64,000 nucleotides of DNA from Absidia repens (taxonomy: Eukaryota; Mucoromycota; Mucoromycetes; Mucorales; Cunninghamellaceae). Positions within the stretch are counted from its first letter, which is position 1, and each line of letters opens with the position of its first letter. The notes below the pieces were generated by a model. That model searched no databases. It was given only the letters and a program-made list of their open reading frames with translations, and was not told the origin of the DNA. Both the position numbers and the translations under genes were made by a program. The stretch spans positions 62,001 to 126,000 of the forward strand of contig MCGE01000034.1 of the NCBI GenBank assembly GCA_002105175.1. Reading direction: 5' to 3'. Positions 36,491 to 49,158 of the stretch are shown piece by piece.

Positions 36491-37935
36491 TAGTATGATA
36501 GTCACCGTAGAATAATAGCTTTCATTTCTTTAACATGACTTAGTTTATACCTTGATGTTTATTCTACCCTGCCTCACTACATTCAGTTTCACACCCCCTC
36601 CCCTTTTCTCTTTCCTACACAAACCACATTTTCCTTTCCATCTTAATAGTGTTATCTTGGGAGAGCCGTCGTGGTACCGTCATAATAATAGAGTGGTGTT
36701 ACTTGTCATCTTTTATTTATACATCTGAATAAATTGTGTGTTGTCTTTTTATTATTCGTTTCTACAATACTATATTTTGTCTTGTTGATTGGCGGGGGCA
36801 AATCGTATTGCACATGTCACGTACGTACAGGAAGGGGGAAATCAGTATGTGCAAAAAACGGGAATTGGATGAGGCGACGTCTGCCAACTGTCGTATGTTC
36901 TATCTATCATGCGCACTATACTGAATTTTAAAAAAGGTTATGGGGATAGATTGAAAGGGTTTCTCTGATAGAGTGTTTTTTTTTTAAAAAAAAAAAAACA
37001 TGATGGACGCATAAAAAAAAAGAATAGATTATGCGGTGGTGTGCGCATAAAATCATTACCATGATTAAACCTTGGGTGTGTATCTACTGCTAACTAGTGT
37101 CTTTGACACAATTATGCTAAAAAAAAAAAAGGAGGTTAAACCTAGGAAATGATGATGAAGATAATGAAAGGGGAACAAAGTAAATGCGGTAAACTACATT
37201 TCATAACATACATGGTATCATACAAGTAAAAGTAGGTAAAAAGAAATGGAGGGTGGGAGGAGACTATGCTTTTTTTACTCTACCTATATAAATTTGGGTA
37301 GGTCGTTTATTCACAGAACGATTCTATCAGGCTGCAAAAATGAACTTCTTTGAGAATACCCTAAATTTTACCCCACATTCGCGGACCTTTAAATAAAATC
37401 AGAACAATAAGATATCTGGTAGTATCTTACTGTTTTGATTTTATTTGATCTAAGCAAACATAGACTGATCAACCACCCTCCTTCATGACAAATAGATCTC
37501 TGAAATATTGTTTTCTCTTTTTATTAATATTATTATTACTGAGCGATACATATAAAAGGAGGAGATGGAGATCAGCTACAGTTGACAGAAATATACACAC
37601 ATCCATCATCTTGACGTCATATTTTTTTCAACAAGTTCAACTAAAGAGTGACCAGGTAGCTCTTCCATTATATCATACATCAAAAATAAACGAAAAAAAA
37701 ACCCCTCGTATAATAACACACACACACACGGGACATAGCTAATAAATCATAACAAGATAAACCCAAGATGCTTTTTTCTTTATTTAAAACTATTCAATAA
37801 ATGAAGATATATATATATATGTTTGGAAGGTAAAAGAGAGGGGAGGATAAGACGGGGAAATACACTATTACTACTATATGCAGAGGAGGGCGGGATAAGC
37901 TAAAGAGAGAGGGAGGAGGGTTGGTAGTGAAGTTT
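36491..37935. other. Intergenic, gene-poor
   Basis: A TACATCTGAATAAA motif near 36720 resembles a short piece of the dispersed repeat. Otherwise AT-rich with A-tracts (36986-37000, 37119-37131), CA repeats (37720-37730) and a TATATATATATA run (37806-37820). No gene is supported. Confidence 0.4.
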
Positions 37936-39302
37936 TTAACATAATTTGGAAATGACTTGAATAAATCCAATGATAAAAACCACAATAGATAAATCCTGGA
38001 TTATGCGAAGCAAGGTACGTCGATAACTAAGGAGGATTGTCATATATGAGTCGAATGGTGTAGGTAATTGGGATGCCACCAATGTAAAGTCGTCATCAGG
38101 CACAGGGTATTGATCCTAGTCACACGAACATGTATATAAATATATATTTAATCAATAAAGGCAAAGAAAGTCTTAGTGAACTCTTTGTATAATTGAGTGG
38201 GAGGGAATAATAACAAAAAAATACACTTTACCTTGGGATGATACAAGGCAAAGGCGCCAAAGAGCAATATTTCAATCATCACAAAATTACGGAATAGAGG
38301 CTATACAATTCAAAAATCAAATCAATACATCAATCACATCGTCGCTCCTATCCCCACCTCCCAATCAAGTTTCTATGTGTGGACAACTTACGAAATGATG
38401 CATAGGTGAATTTGGATCATGCAACAAACGAGCAAAACATTCCAAGTTTCCAGCTTGGGTCCATTCACTATGGATGCCACACAAAGTGAGCCATATCATC
38501 GAAATAAAATGAAGCGCGTTCCAATATTTCAAGGTTGGATCCAAGCTATGAAGATGATGTGGATGATGTTGTTGTCTATAAAGCCGTCGCATCAAAAGTG
38601 TATTCATTATAGACAACGGGCGCTGTTTTGACGGTGAGAAGGATGGCATGGCTGATGCTGGCGCTGGCGCTGACGCTGACGCGGCTGTTGTAGTTGATGC
38701 CGGAAAGGAAGAGGAGGCGGATACTGGACGTAGGCGATGAGTCAATGTTGAGGAGGCCAGTTTGTTACCTAGTTCGTCCGTCGCGGTGGTGGAGGAAGAC
38801 GAGGACGAGGATGGTAACAGGATGGAAGGAATGGAGGTGGCTGATTGGATATCTTCCATGACAGGTCGACTGTATGTATCGTAGGTTCGTCGACGAGGAT
38901 CGTTAGATGCTGGGAAATGTTCTGCTGTTTCAATACCATGCACGGAGCGGGTGTCATCATTGTCGAGCATTGGTTGTTGCTGTTGCTGCTGTAAATAAGG
39001 TACCGAAGAAACGGAACGTAAAGTTCGGTTACTGCTGATGCTGCTAGTGGAAGACGTGCTTACAGGTCGTAATGAAGACGCGGATGTAGAAGGTGAAGGG
39101 GAGGGGGATACACGATCAGCTAATAGTAATAAGACAAGGTTAAAGGATGAATGCATACATGTATCATTGACTTCGTTTTTTGTTACGTACGGAAAGCAGT
39201 GCCTGTGATTTTTTCCAAACGATTACCGGCTGATTGTAGAATTCGTTGTTGCCGTTTCAGTCGACGTCTTTCTAATTTTTGTTGTTCTGTCAGTTCGGGC
39301 AT
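37936..39302 (-). CDS. GET2: GET2-like receptor subunit for tail-anchored protein insertion
   Basis: Four exons, 39191-39302, 38392-39119, 38232-38300 and 37936-38115, give 362 residues. The N-terminus is a charged helix with KLERRRLKRQQR followed by SAGNRLEKITG. This is the conserved Get3-binding motif of fungal Get2, whose arginine cluster docks the ATPase Get3 at the ER. A long Ser/Thr/Pro-rich linker with short polyglutamine and serine runs follows. Three hydrophobic segments at the C-terminus match the three membrane helices of Get2 (in WNALHFISMIWLTLCGIH, the 69-nt exon and the final exon). The Get1/Get2 complex inserts tail-anchored proteins. Linker divergence is normal for the family. 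Confidence 0.83.
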
Positions 39303-39567
39303 CACTATGGTAATATAATATATAATGAGGAATAAAAAGTTTGTAAAGGAGGTAAAATAAAATAAAATAAAAACGAGCGAAAGCCCGAATGACATGTGAG
39401 TTGCAAAAAAAAAAAAAGGGCGTGCCTTGAAAAAAAAGTCTAAATCCCCCCACCCACCAGAACACATCCTCTATCCACCATATAATATAATAACAACATC
39501 AACATGCAAATAGTAAAAAGTATGGGTATCAAATTGTAATTTTTTTATTAATATTATTTCATAAAGA

Positions 39568-40905
39568 TCAAATATGTTTGCTTTTAATAGCAGGGGGAGG
39601 GGGAGGCTGGCTACGATCACTAGTTACCTTTTCCAAGTAATCGAACATGTTACAAGATTGTACCACACCAATGGATTCAAGCACACCGAGTGACTTTTGG
39701 GCCACAGTATTGGACTGGACATGTTTCCGCAAAGTACGCACCGCCGTTGCCCACCGTTTCCGATGCAAAGGTCGTAGCCAAGGCACTTCAGTAAGCTGAT
39801 CATCATCATCATCATCACCACGGTTTTGTTGTTGTTTTTTCAATTCTTCATGACTCATGACCCGGACCGACGATGTGGATGACGGCGCAGGATCAATACA
39901 ATCCGCCATGAAATCTAATACACTAATCAGGAGATGCGCCAAGAATTCCACCATGTATCGCTGTCCTTGATAAAGCGTTTCCCATGTCGTAAACCATCCT
40001 TCCACAACCATTCCAAGACAAAATCCGAACATGATACGCATCACCTGGAGTCCCCGAAGTGACCAAACAATAAAAGGAGAGGAAGATGACGAGACCATAG
40101 GCGGTAAGCTGGGCGTGGATGTTGCTGCTGTTGCTGATGCTGGAGTAGGTGGCATGACACTAGGATGAGGATGTGTAGCTGGTCGGACAATCACAAGTTG
40201 TCGTCGTCGGGCTGCTGTATCGTCATATAGCGCTCCACCGCCATATGATCGTCGTTTTGGTACCGTGAGCATGGTCAAACTAATCCATTGCCATGATGAC
40301 TCTTCTTCCGTTGTCGTACCATCACCATCGTCATCATCATGTTTGCTGTTGCTGTTGCTGTTGTGATCACCTCGAAGCCAACGTAGAAATAGCACTTGGT
40401 ATGTCGTCTGTTGTTCATTCAATCCATCCACGAGGCGTTGTCGGTCGTCAGCATGTATCAACGATTTCAAAGATTTGCCAACCACGTCATTCATATTTCC
40501 GTTTTCATTCATGGAGGCCGCCGTGTAGTCGACCGTGCCGTGGGCGTCCAGTCGCAAAATGTTCATGTTGGAATGATGATCGGCGCCACCCGTTGTGGTC
40601 ATGTTCCACACCAGGGCAGGCGAAACCGCATGCAAGCACCAATAATCGACCTCGAGCGAATTGTCGTGATGTCTGCATACATTGAATGCTACCAAACTGT
40701 GTGAGGATTCGTGTCGAAAGACGCAGCGTTGATCATCCAAGTGTTGTAAATTCAGTACCGTCAAACTATGGCCAATCAATTGTGAAGGCAGGTACCCCAG
40801 TAACGTACATATTTCTTTGGTCGCCAAAATAATTCGTTGTGTAAAGGAGTCTATTACCAAAAGTGAGTAGCACCTTAGGTGACAGTTATCAAAAGTATGG
40901 GGCAT
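39568..40905 (-). CDS. PAS-domain protein, otherwise uncharacterised
   Basis: Single exon of 445 residues from the ATG at 40905 (MPHTFDNCHL). An in-frame ATG at 40971 would add 22 hydrophobic residues, but the intervening T-rich DNA looks like a leader. Residues about 12-60 form a PAS-like fold (YSLLVIDSFTQRIILATKEICTLLGY). A second PAS-like stretch follows (ILRLDAHGTVDYT..GKSLKSLIHADDRQRL), with the HADD/HPDD signature seen in blue-light and sensory PAS proteins. The rest is low-complexity with basic and aspartate runs and one possible membrane-spanning helix (IVWSLRGLQVMRIMFGFCLG). No LOV cysteine motif, kinase, GATA finger or bHLH was found. A sensory or scaffold role is inference. Confidence 0.75.
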   Translation of the reverse strand: MPHTFDNCHLRCYSLLVIDSFTQRIILATKEICTLLGYLPSQLIGHSLTVLNLQHLDDQRCVFRHESSHSLVAFNVCRHHDNSLEVDYWCLHAVSPALVWNMTTTGGADHHSNMNILRLDAHGTVDYTAASMNENGNMNDVVGKSLKSLIHADDRQRLVDGLNEQQTTYQVLFLRWLRGDHNSNSNSKHDDDDGDGTTTEEESSWQWISLTMLTVPKRRSYGGGALYDDTAARRRQLVIVRPATHPHPSVMPPTPASATAATSTPSLPPMVSSSSSPFIVWSLRGLQVMRIMFGFCLGMVVEGWFTTWETLYQGQRYMVEFLAHLLISVLDFMADCIDPAPSSTSSVRVMSHEELKKQQQNRGDDDDDDQLTEVPWLRPLHRKRWATAVRTLRKHVQSNTVAQKSLGVLESIGVVQSCNMFDYLEKVTSDRSQPPPPPAIKSKHI

Positions 40906-40971
40906 GGTCGTCAAAATAAATAGAAAAAGAAAAGAAGTGGTTGGGAAAAAAGAAGGGTCGGTCAGTATCAT

Positions 40972-41428
40972 AAAGATATTATTTAAAAGTGGACACGTTT
41001 TTCATACCCCGGCGGTTACACTGATATCCTTGGGTTTCTTGACCAATAACAAGGATATGAATAACCTTTGGTAATTATCTTTCTAACCGTATAGGAGTCG
41101 CCAAGAGATCCAGAAGGCATGAAGAGCGGTGGCCTCATTTCTACAGTGACAAAGCTAGACACAAATAAAAGGACAAGGCAGTAAAATAAAAGATGAAAAA
41201 GTCAAACCCCCCGTAGGGATGCACCCAATTTATAATGTGAGAAAAAATATTCCCATGATTTCAACCCATTTTTGTAAACACAATGCTTTTTATTGTCCCA
41301 GTAAGTAAAAAAACCTTCCATGGAATAATAATAAAAAATCTACACACCCAAACTGTACATATCATAAGAATACAACACTATTATAAAACATAAAAACTAA
41401 ACTAAACTAAAACTAAGTGAGTTTCCAT
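40972..41428. other. Intergenic between PAS gene and ARC1
   Basis: Promoter side of the PAS gene and 3' flank of ARC1 (both minus strand). AT-rich; nothing else is recognised. Confidence 0.5.
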
Positions 41429-43305
41429 TTATTTGATACCACCACCTTGGACAGTAGCAACTTGACATTTCACCAAGTCACCAGAAGCAGTCTTGATAAG
41501 GAAAGGCTTGTCTTGGAAGTGGGCGATCTTTTCGTCGTTGGTCTTGAAATCAGGTTGGACAGTTTCCCAGTACTTCTTTTTAGGGTTCAACACCTTTTCG
41601 GGTTCACCTTCCATACCTTCAAAGAACACACGGTCACCAGGCTTAACCTTGCTTGTATCCATAGGAGCGAGTAATTCCACCTTGGACCCATCGGCAGGAG
41701 AAGCGCACAACACCATACCATGAGACTTGATACCACGCATACTGGCAGGCTTCAAGTTGGTCAAACAGAGCACCCATCGGTTCTATTATATGTACATATC
41801 AAATAAAAGAATAAGAAAAAAAAAAAAAAAAAAAAAAAACACCAACGAACACGAAAAGAAAAGATTTCTTTACCTGCATTTCTTCCAAAGGATACCATCT
41901 CACAAGACCAGAGACAATGGTACGGCATTCACCATTTTCATCACCAAGGTCGATTTCTTCAACGTAAAGAGAATCGGCACCTTCGTGCTTCTTGCAAGAG
42001 CGGATGTACCCAACACGAATATCCAAACGAGACACAGTAGGTTGGTCAGATTCAACAGGAGCAGCTAAAAAAAAAAAAAAAAATCGAAGCATCATCAGTA
42101 TATTTCCAATTTCAAAATCGATTTTCCCATTGTGTTCTTACCAGCAGGCTTCTTTTCCTTCTTTTCTTTCTTTTCCTTCTTCTTGCCTTCCTTGGCTTCA
42201 CCCTTCTTTTCACCACCGGCAGCGGCAGCAGCAGCGGCAGCAGGAGCGGCATCCTTTTTGTCAGCCTTCTTGTCAGCCTTCTTATCTTCCTTTTTGTCAC
42301 CCTTCTTATCGTCCTTTTTCTAATTGTTAAAAAAAAGAGGGGGGTTTCGGCCATGATTTAGTTGGGGGGATTTGTATGTGGTTGTATGTTTGAGAATTAA
42401 CAAAGGAGTCTCTTTTCTTTTCACTTACGGGAGCGACAGGTTCAGGAACATCATCGAGATCGAAAGACACCAAGGGGAATTCATTCACCAAATTGTTCTT
42501 CTTGACAGTCAATTCTTGAATAAGAGCAAACCAACGCATCACATTGGGCATGGAAGCCACCTTCATGTTTCTCTAATAAAAGAGATTTTAGTATATATAC
42601 ATAAAACATAAAACCATCAATTATATTATTATTGTATTTACAGTGTAGGCATAAAGAATACCGAAGAGGACAAGGTCCACCACAGTCAAACGGTTAGCAA
42701 CAAAGAAAGTGGCGAAGTTCAAATGGGTGTTGAGTTTGTTCTATCAAATACAGTAGAGGGACGGGAAGTGAGTTCACAAGGCTATACGCGCGCCTCTTTA
42801 AAGTAATAAGAAGAAACACTTACTTCCATATGGAAAATGACATCCTTCTTGGGGGCAGAACGGAGAGAGGATGAAATGAAGGACAACCAGTCTTCCACCT
42901 GCAAAAAAAAAAGTGTAATAGAGTTGGTGGTGAGTATGAATTATGAGTCATCATGACAGATTGTGTTCATTGCAAAACAAGCTTTACTTGAGTTTGTTCC
43001 AATTTGTCCTTGCCCAAGAGTTCAGGAGAGGTTTGAGATACGATATAGTTGATGATAGTAGTGGTACCCTCAATGGTTTTACCATCGACCTATTGAAAAA
43101 AAAAAAAAGTTTGTTTTTTTTCTTGAGTTTCAAAGAAATACAAAAAAATAGTATGCGAGGGAAAAGGTATTCCAGTGGGTATATTGTCACTTACATCCAT
43201 GCTCACTGTTTTAGCGGCTTCAACAGGAATAGTGGATTGAGTATATTTGTGAACAAGGATAACATCCTTGGAAGATTTTTCATTCAAACGTAAGACAGTG
43301 GCCAT
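41429..43305 (-). CDS. ARC1: tRNA-binding aminoacyl-tRNA synthetase cofactor, Arc1/AIMP1 (EMAP-II) type
   Basis: Eight exons give 417 residues: 43195-43305, 42988-43089, 42824-42898, 42642-42740, 42429-42572, 42142-42319, 41874-42064, 41429-41782. The N-terminal 200 residues form a GST-C-like assembly domain (VEDWLSFISSSLRS; NRLTVVDLVLFGILYAYT; VMRWFALIQ). A Lys/Ala-rich linker (KKDDKKGDKKEDKK.., alanine run) provides non-specific tRNA affinity. The C-terminal EMAP-II/OB-fold domain begins about residue 240 (VSRLDIRVGYIRSCKKHEGADSLY; LTNLKPASMRGIKSHGMVLCAS). Arc1 delivers tRNA to methionyl- and glutamyl-tRNA synthetases in the cytosol. All junctions are canonical and in phase. Confidence 0.95.
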
Positions 43306-44309
43306 AATGTCGGGTGATAAAGAGGGAGGAGGAAAGAGTAGAAAAAAAATCGTGTCAAACTTGGAAAAAAAAAAAAAAAAAAAGATTTTCAGCCGCCGCT
43401 GTTGGTGCAAGTCACTCCACTGACTTGTAAGAAAAACTCATATGCGGAAGGACAGAAATCAAATCTAATATTTTGTTATAAAATGGTGCATATATTTAAA
43501 TGTTTCCATAGTAAATTTTTGAACCATTCATTTAAAAAAATTAAAGAATTACTACGAGTTGATTTTTGTCCAAGTGTACAGTGTAGAGCATCTCCGGATG
43601 GGAAGATTATGATATTTTACATTTGACTCAGGGCTGGGGGCAGATGATGAGTGAAAATTAACAGGGTACCAGGCCGGATTTTGAGGGGATGGGGACCGAC
43701 TTTATCTCTTTTTTTTGGGGGGGGGCAGGGAGAGAGAGAGCTGTGATTGACAGCTAGACCCTATGTGGATGCCCACCAAATATTGATATGACGTACAACC
43801 GGCCAATTCCCCCATTACTGGAGTGGGAAGGGGAGGGATGGAGATAAGCACACAAAGACAAATAAAGATTTTTAATATTATTGATTAAATATAACATGAA
43901 GTAAACTAAGAGATCAAGCAACTCTAAGGCTATTGTAAGCTATTCTACAATGAAAGGGACGAGAGTTAAATTAGTTTACGGTGAGTAACAAACAACTGTA
44001 CAAAGAAGAAAAATTAGAAAGACATAGTGCCAGTTGTGATATGAGAAGAAAGGAAACCCATACTGCTAATGTTGAGTGATGCGGGTTTCTGTTATGAGAA
44101 CAGAAAGCGTTCTGTTGCCACTGTTCAATTGTTGGGGCTGCTTTAAAACGAAAACCAAGCTACGATGTTTCCAGTGTTGAGTGGTGGCAGTTTATACCAT
44201 GCGAAGAGAACTACCATATTGATAATGCTTTATAATGTCGAATATTATGAAAAAGAAGAGAAACAAAAAAAGGGAGGAGTGGTTCCCTCACGAGCAACGC
44301 TTAAAGGTT
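43306..44309. other. Intergenic upstream of ARC1
   Basis: Promoter side of ARC1, a G-tract near 43717-43727 and AT-rich spacer. No gene is supported. Copy I of the dispersed repeat begins at the right edge. Confidence 0.5.
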
Positions 44310-45410
44310 TTCAAATGCCGCCCACGTGAATACTTCCTTTTTTTTTCGTTTCTCTTTTTTTCATTTTCTTTCTTTCTTTCCTATTTTTCTTCACCATTCA
44401 ACTTCTCCGAGGGCATAGTGATCTTAGATCAATGTCAGGACTAGTTTAAAAGGGGTTTCGGCCAAGGTATTACAACATGCACGGGGAAATTCTTTCATTT
44501 TGGAGTCAGGATTCTGGTCTATCATTAGTTGGCTTTTTGGGAGACTTATTCGCTTAGTTTAGTATTAATTTGTCCGTAGTTTGTTTCTCTATATAAATAA
44601 AATATGCCTATTTTTATTTTCTTTAATGAAAACTGACCCATTCGGCTTTCTATTGACTTGTCCAATAGATTCCTTTTTTTACTAGCATCACCTTTTTTGA
44701 TTAATATTGACCGTTTGTTATACTTCACTAAATAATATAGATTTAGTCTTTTATAAGTCTTCTTGTACTGTACAATCCATTAAACTCTTTCTTACCATTA
44801 TTCCTTTAAATTAATATCGACCACTCGTAAGAACCCTTCCCACTATTTTCTCTAATGTCGTGAACAGCACTTACAATATATCCCTTGTTAGCATCAACCT
44901 TTTGTTTATATATGACTATATTGCTTCAACAATAAATATGTTATTTTTATTAACCATGCTCTGTCTAATTAAAACCCGTCGTCGTGGTTATTTTATGAGG
45001 TTCCTATCAAGCACCTACATTCTATATTGATAAAGTAAATTTCCCCACTGAACCCCAGAGGCTGGTTGGCAATCTGAGGCCCTTTGATATGCCAATGCTA
45101 TTACGTTACTGCAGTTTTCTCTACTTTCTTGTATCACCTACTATGAACACTTCCCTTTCCTCTCAATAATTATCCAGCGACTTAATTTTAGTTCTAGGCG
45201 ACTTCATATGAAATGTGGCTCTCTTCCTATCTTACCATTCATATTAATCAACCTAGGCCATACCGCAGGTGTACCATTGCCCTTTTAAATATTAGTTTTT
45301 CCAGTAGACTGGATATAGTGTCTATATCCAATGTATTATTCTTATTAAGTATGATACAGTATTAAAAAGAATCATTGATTCTTAAGTGGAATCAAATGCT
45401 TACTAATGTA
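44310..45410 (+). repeat. Dispersed CACGTG-box repeat, copy I (long copy)
   Basis: Plus-sense copy beginning TCAAATGCCGCCCACGTG (box 44323-44328), with the core at about 44470-44490 (CATGCACGGGGAAA, slightly diverged). The TTAGTTGGCTTTTTGG and TTAGTTTAGTATTAGTTTGTCC blocks and several AATAAA-bearing subrepeats follow. It carries the long 3' tail also present in copies J and K (CTATCAAGCACCTAC, AATCAACCTAGGCC). Confidence 0.8.
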
Positions 45411-45621
45411 TACCTAAGGGAAACAGCCCACATTATTATTTTTACGCCGGGGGCGGGACTTGCCCTCCTGGAATTTTTTTTTTTTCTGTGAATGCAAAAC
45501 CACAAACACATGCAGCGGTGTTCTAAATGGAAAAATGTAAGTGTTCCTTTTTTCCTGTTTTGCTTTCGTTTCCTTTTCTTTTCTCTTTCTCTTATCTTTT
45601 CTTTTCCTTTTTACATATATC

Positions 45622-46612
45622 ATGCCTGCAGCCTCAGTAACAACTATTGACGATTCGCTTGATTTAGTATGCAAAGAGCTTGATCAATTGGCCTTGACCT
45701 ATCTCTATAAGCTGAATCGATACACTCAGGCAAGAACAATAACCACTAGTGAACTACAAAAGGTAACGTAGTTATTGAATATGTTTCTACTGTCTATTTC
45801 TATTCTAACTAAATCTTTTTATTATAAAATAATAACATATTAGGGTTTTCTTGGTTTGGCTCATGCCAAGTATACCATGGGTGCCAAGACCATCTCTCAT
45901 TTCTCGTATGATGAGAGGATGAAGGCCCAAGTGCAACTGTAAGTTGACCAAAAAGAAAAAAAATACTCCGTTATCTCACAAAGATAAAATCTCATCTGTC
46001 GCTTTTATTTGTCATTTTAGCAAAGTAGATTATAGCGCTAAATCACCATACACCATGACACATATACCTAGTGAAACTCTGGAACCGTCAACGAAGACAA
46101 AAGGGTTACGACAACGCATTGAAAAGGAAAGTGAATGGATGCAGAAGGATCCAGACGATGTGGCAGAGAATGAAGAGTTTGAAATGGACGAAAAGAAACC
46201 ACTGAAAAAAGGAAGAAGGATTATCAAAGCGATTGGGAATCCTCTACACTGGTTTGGTTTACTGGTATCTCCTTCTTTACGCACTTCACAAGATCACTTT
46301 CAAACAGGTAAGGAGGACGGTGGGAAGGCGTGGACTGCAAAAGAGGAAATACTATTCTATTTTATGATTTTTGTACAAGAGATACTGATCACTTCTCTTT
46401 TATTGGGCGGCTTGCGGCGTATTTATTTGGCGATGGTGAGACTAGCTACTACACACCTGATTGATCTGGCAAATATGATTCATGACCTACAAATAATGGA
46501 ACAACAATACCAGGCATTGCAGGACAAAAAAGACCATTTGATTCGACAGCGCATGAACAAGGATACAGCAGTAGGAACGGTATTGGAATCAACCACCACA
46601 GCAGTAGATTGA
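45622..46612 (+). CDS. VMA22: V-ATPase assembly factor Vma22/CCDC115 type
   Basis: Exons 45622-45762, 45844-45938 and 46021-46612 give 275 residues. A second plausible intron (46308-46445, 138 nt, in-frame, no stop) would shorten it to 229. The N-terminal coiled region (DDSLDLVCKELDQLALTYLYKLNRYTQ), followed by GFLGLAHAKYTMGAKTISHFSYDERMKAQ, matches the Vma22 N-terminus. NPLHWFGLLVSPSLRTSQDHFQ matches its C-terminal block, and a terminal coiled coil follows (MIHDLQIMEQQYQALQDKK). Vma22 acts at the ER with Vma12 and Vma21 in assembly of the V0 sector. If the doubtful intron is retained, the protein gains a roughly 20-residue hydrophobic helix not expected in this soluble family. Confidence 0.82.
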
Positions 46613-46836
46613 TTAGTTTGGTTTATCATTTAGTTTAGATGACTTTTATTACATATAATATTGTTATTTTTGTATATACAAATAAAGATTATGGTTTTAT
46701 TTATTGTTTACGTCGGCACATATGAAATTGAATGTTTGTATGGGAAGGGGAATGAAATTGATCAGGGGCCAAAACAAAACAGTTTATGCAAAATTTTGTA
46801 TATGAGAATGTCTATATCATTTGCTTTTTGTTTTGC

Positions 46837-47008
46837 TTATACAGGCATAGGACAATAGGGTGCTAATGGAATAATACTGGGTTGTCGGAAGGTACTGATG
46901 GTGACATAGAGTGTATATATCATGATACCAACTCCCCATAGAATTAATATGATATCTAGAATCCGATCTACTTTTTTCTCGACAACTTTCAAATGAAACA
47001 CGCCTATC

Positions 47009-47047
<39 letters not shown>

Positions 47048-48762
47048 ATTAAAGCTTGCACAAACCTCTTTTTTGTTTTGTGGTACCTGGAAAAATATAG
47101 CATAATGGTATACAAGCGATGGAGCCCACTGTTTGAAATCATTGTATTTATATTAGCATAGTCATCGCTTACTCTCGTAGTTTCAAGTTATTACCAAAGG
47201 CGACAAATTTGTCCAAATTATCACCACCTACAAGGTAAGCAACAGTGGCACAAAAAATTGCCAGAACACATCGAAAGCCATTTTTTAACCAGCGAATGCG
47301 GTTATCTTGAGATCCAGGTGGACATTTTTGGAAAACGCCATTCTCAATTATTTTAATGGCGGGAAACAACATGAGCGGAATTCTAAAAAAGATGGGTACG
47401 ATGATGAATCTTTTTTTTGGGGGGGAGTGCTGGAGGAAAAAAAAAAATGACAAAAGCGCTTACGATAAAATAATTGCTACAGAGTACAATAGTTGCACAG
47501 TAATGGTGAGGGCGTTGGATGGAGGGAAATTGTAGACAACAGCGGCTTGAATTTGATCACCATAAGCTAAATATGACATTGATCCCACAACAATATAAAT
47601 AACACATATAATAATTGTACCCAGAGAGACAACAAAGGGGAATTTTTCAGGTCGTTCCATAGATTCTGCGATTGGGATGACCAGTCCAATACCTTCAAAT
47701 GAAAATGTAGCCGTACCAATCATCAGGGCAAAATTCGATGTATTCACTGATTGGATATTAGGACCTGGGCCATGATAAATTAATTGATAACTTGTGAAAT
47801 AAATGACACAAATAAGGCCAAAGAGGATAAATATATCAGCCAGGATGACTGCCAGTGAGAGTCGAGCAATATGACGAACAAGGATCAAGGGAATCACAAT
47901 AACCAAAGGCATCCAGATATATACTTCTTGTTTCATATGCACCATACAATCAGAAAGAACATTGATCACACTCACCAAATTGCCCGAGACAAATATAAAA
48001 TAGGAGCAGACAAATCCCACCTGAGAGATGATGATAAAAAATAAAACCATATACCTCACAGTTTGACCATATAACCGATGACCCATATCACCGTAGGAGC
48101 CACCAATAATTTGCTGAGTTTTTACAAGCCTTAAAAATGAAAATAAGCATATGGATGCAATCACTGTCATCAAAACAATTGATAGTGCCAGACCCCCATT
48201 TTCGAACCTAACAAAAAAAAATTCATGCGGCTAATTCAAATCCCGCTCCTGTCAAGTACGATCCATTTTATTTTATTTACCCTTTTGGTAAGAAGAGCAC
48301 ACCTGAACCAATGAATGCTTTCAAGAACATAAACATAGCTTTTTTAGCAGATGATGTAGGAGTAGGAGAATTAGTAGCGTCACTTTGTTCGTCCAATTCT
48401 TCTTTATCCGTTGGTGATGATGCCATGATCGATGCTGATGTGGGTTTTTCATAGTGGTGTTGATGCTGCCTATGATGATAGTCCCAACGTTCGCCTGCAA
48501 ATTGGCTATTGTACAATGAAAATGATGACACGGAATGGGTAAAGGATTTTTTGTTGGATAATTGTGGTCGTTGCTGTTTTTGGTGCTGATGATTTTGTTG
48601 ATGAGACGGTTTGGTTGATGACGGTTTGCAGGAAGATGTCGTTTGCTCCATTATTTTCTCGTCGCACACAACAATTTCATTATCATTATGATCATTTACT
48701 TGAAATGTTGTCTTTTTTTTTCTTGTTGGGAGATCATCCATCGATTCGTTATTTTGATCCAT
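46837..48762 (-). CDS. AVT3: Vacuolar amino-acid transporter, Avt3/Avt4 (AAAP/SLC36) type
   Basis: Five exons give 540 residues: 48281-48762, 47464-48207, 47195-47382, 47087-47128, 46837-47003. A hydrophilic N-terminus of about 140 residues (Gln/His/Ser-rich) precedes eleven predicted membrane segments. The first conserved block, AFIGSGVLFLPKGFENGG, spans the exon 1/2 junction and is the AAAP signature. Other markers are GTATFSFEGIGLVIPI, the GSMSYLAYGD loop and DKFVAFVGSIACIPLCYIFP, restored only with the in-phase GTAATA donor at 47194. Avt3/4 proteins export neutral amino acids from the vacuole. It is convergent with VMA22, 224 bp between stops. A 37-A tract (47010-47046) forms the pyrimidine tract of the last intron. 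Confidence 0.92.
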
Positions 48763-49158
48763 ACCGCTTATTGATATATATATAACAAAAAAAAAAAAAA
48801 AAAAAAAAAAAGAGTGAACACAAAGAGAAGAAAAATTTCAAGTAGTACCGACTCAAGTATTCACGGAGCTTTTTTATAGTTCAATAGCTCGGGACACGTT
48901 TTTTCCCTTGTAGTTTTAGTTAGACCTTGAAATCGAGACCAACGAAACTGCCATACACAATAAAGGGACAGGTTTGAAAATTACCGAGTAATCTCGGCGG
49001 GAATTCAATTCCAATTTTATTTTATGTTGAAAAAATGCACATGTTCGGATTCTTTTCCTTTTTCTCTCTTTTAACTTCTTATTTCACATTCCCTTTTTTT
49101 TCAAATCATCTTTAACAAAACTCTCAACTATACATTTTGTGGTATTACAAGCATACAA
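48763..49158. promoter_or_regulatory. Divergent intergenic region left of the 49-50 kb locus
   Basis: Promoter side of the AVT gene with an A-tract near 48788-48811. The right half carries pyrimidine-rich leader-like DNA. No specific sites are assigned. Confidence 0.4.

Noticed and set aside
40906..40971. Upstream start of the PAS protein
   Set aside because: It adds a phenylalanine/leucine-rich stretch from pyrimidine-rich leader DNA. The later ATG begins the PAS-like sequence.
44310..45410. Solo LTR
   Set aside because: No TG..CA ends, no flanking 4-6 bp duplication and no tRNA primer site were seen by eye. An LTR origin cannot be fully excluded without alignment.
47010..47046. 37-A tract as a retroposon tail
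   Set aside because: On the coding strand it is the pyrimidine tract of the last intron of the AVT gene, with no duplication.
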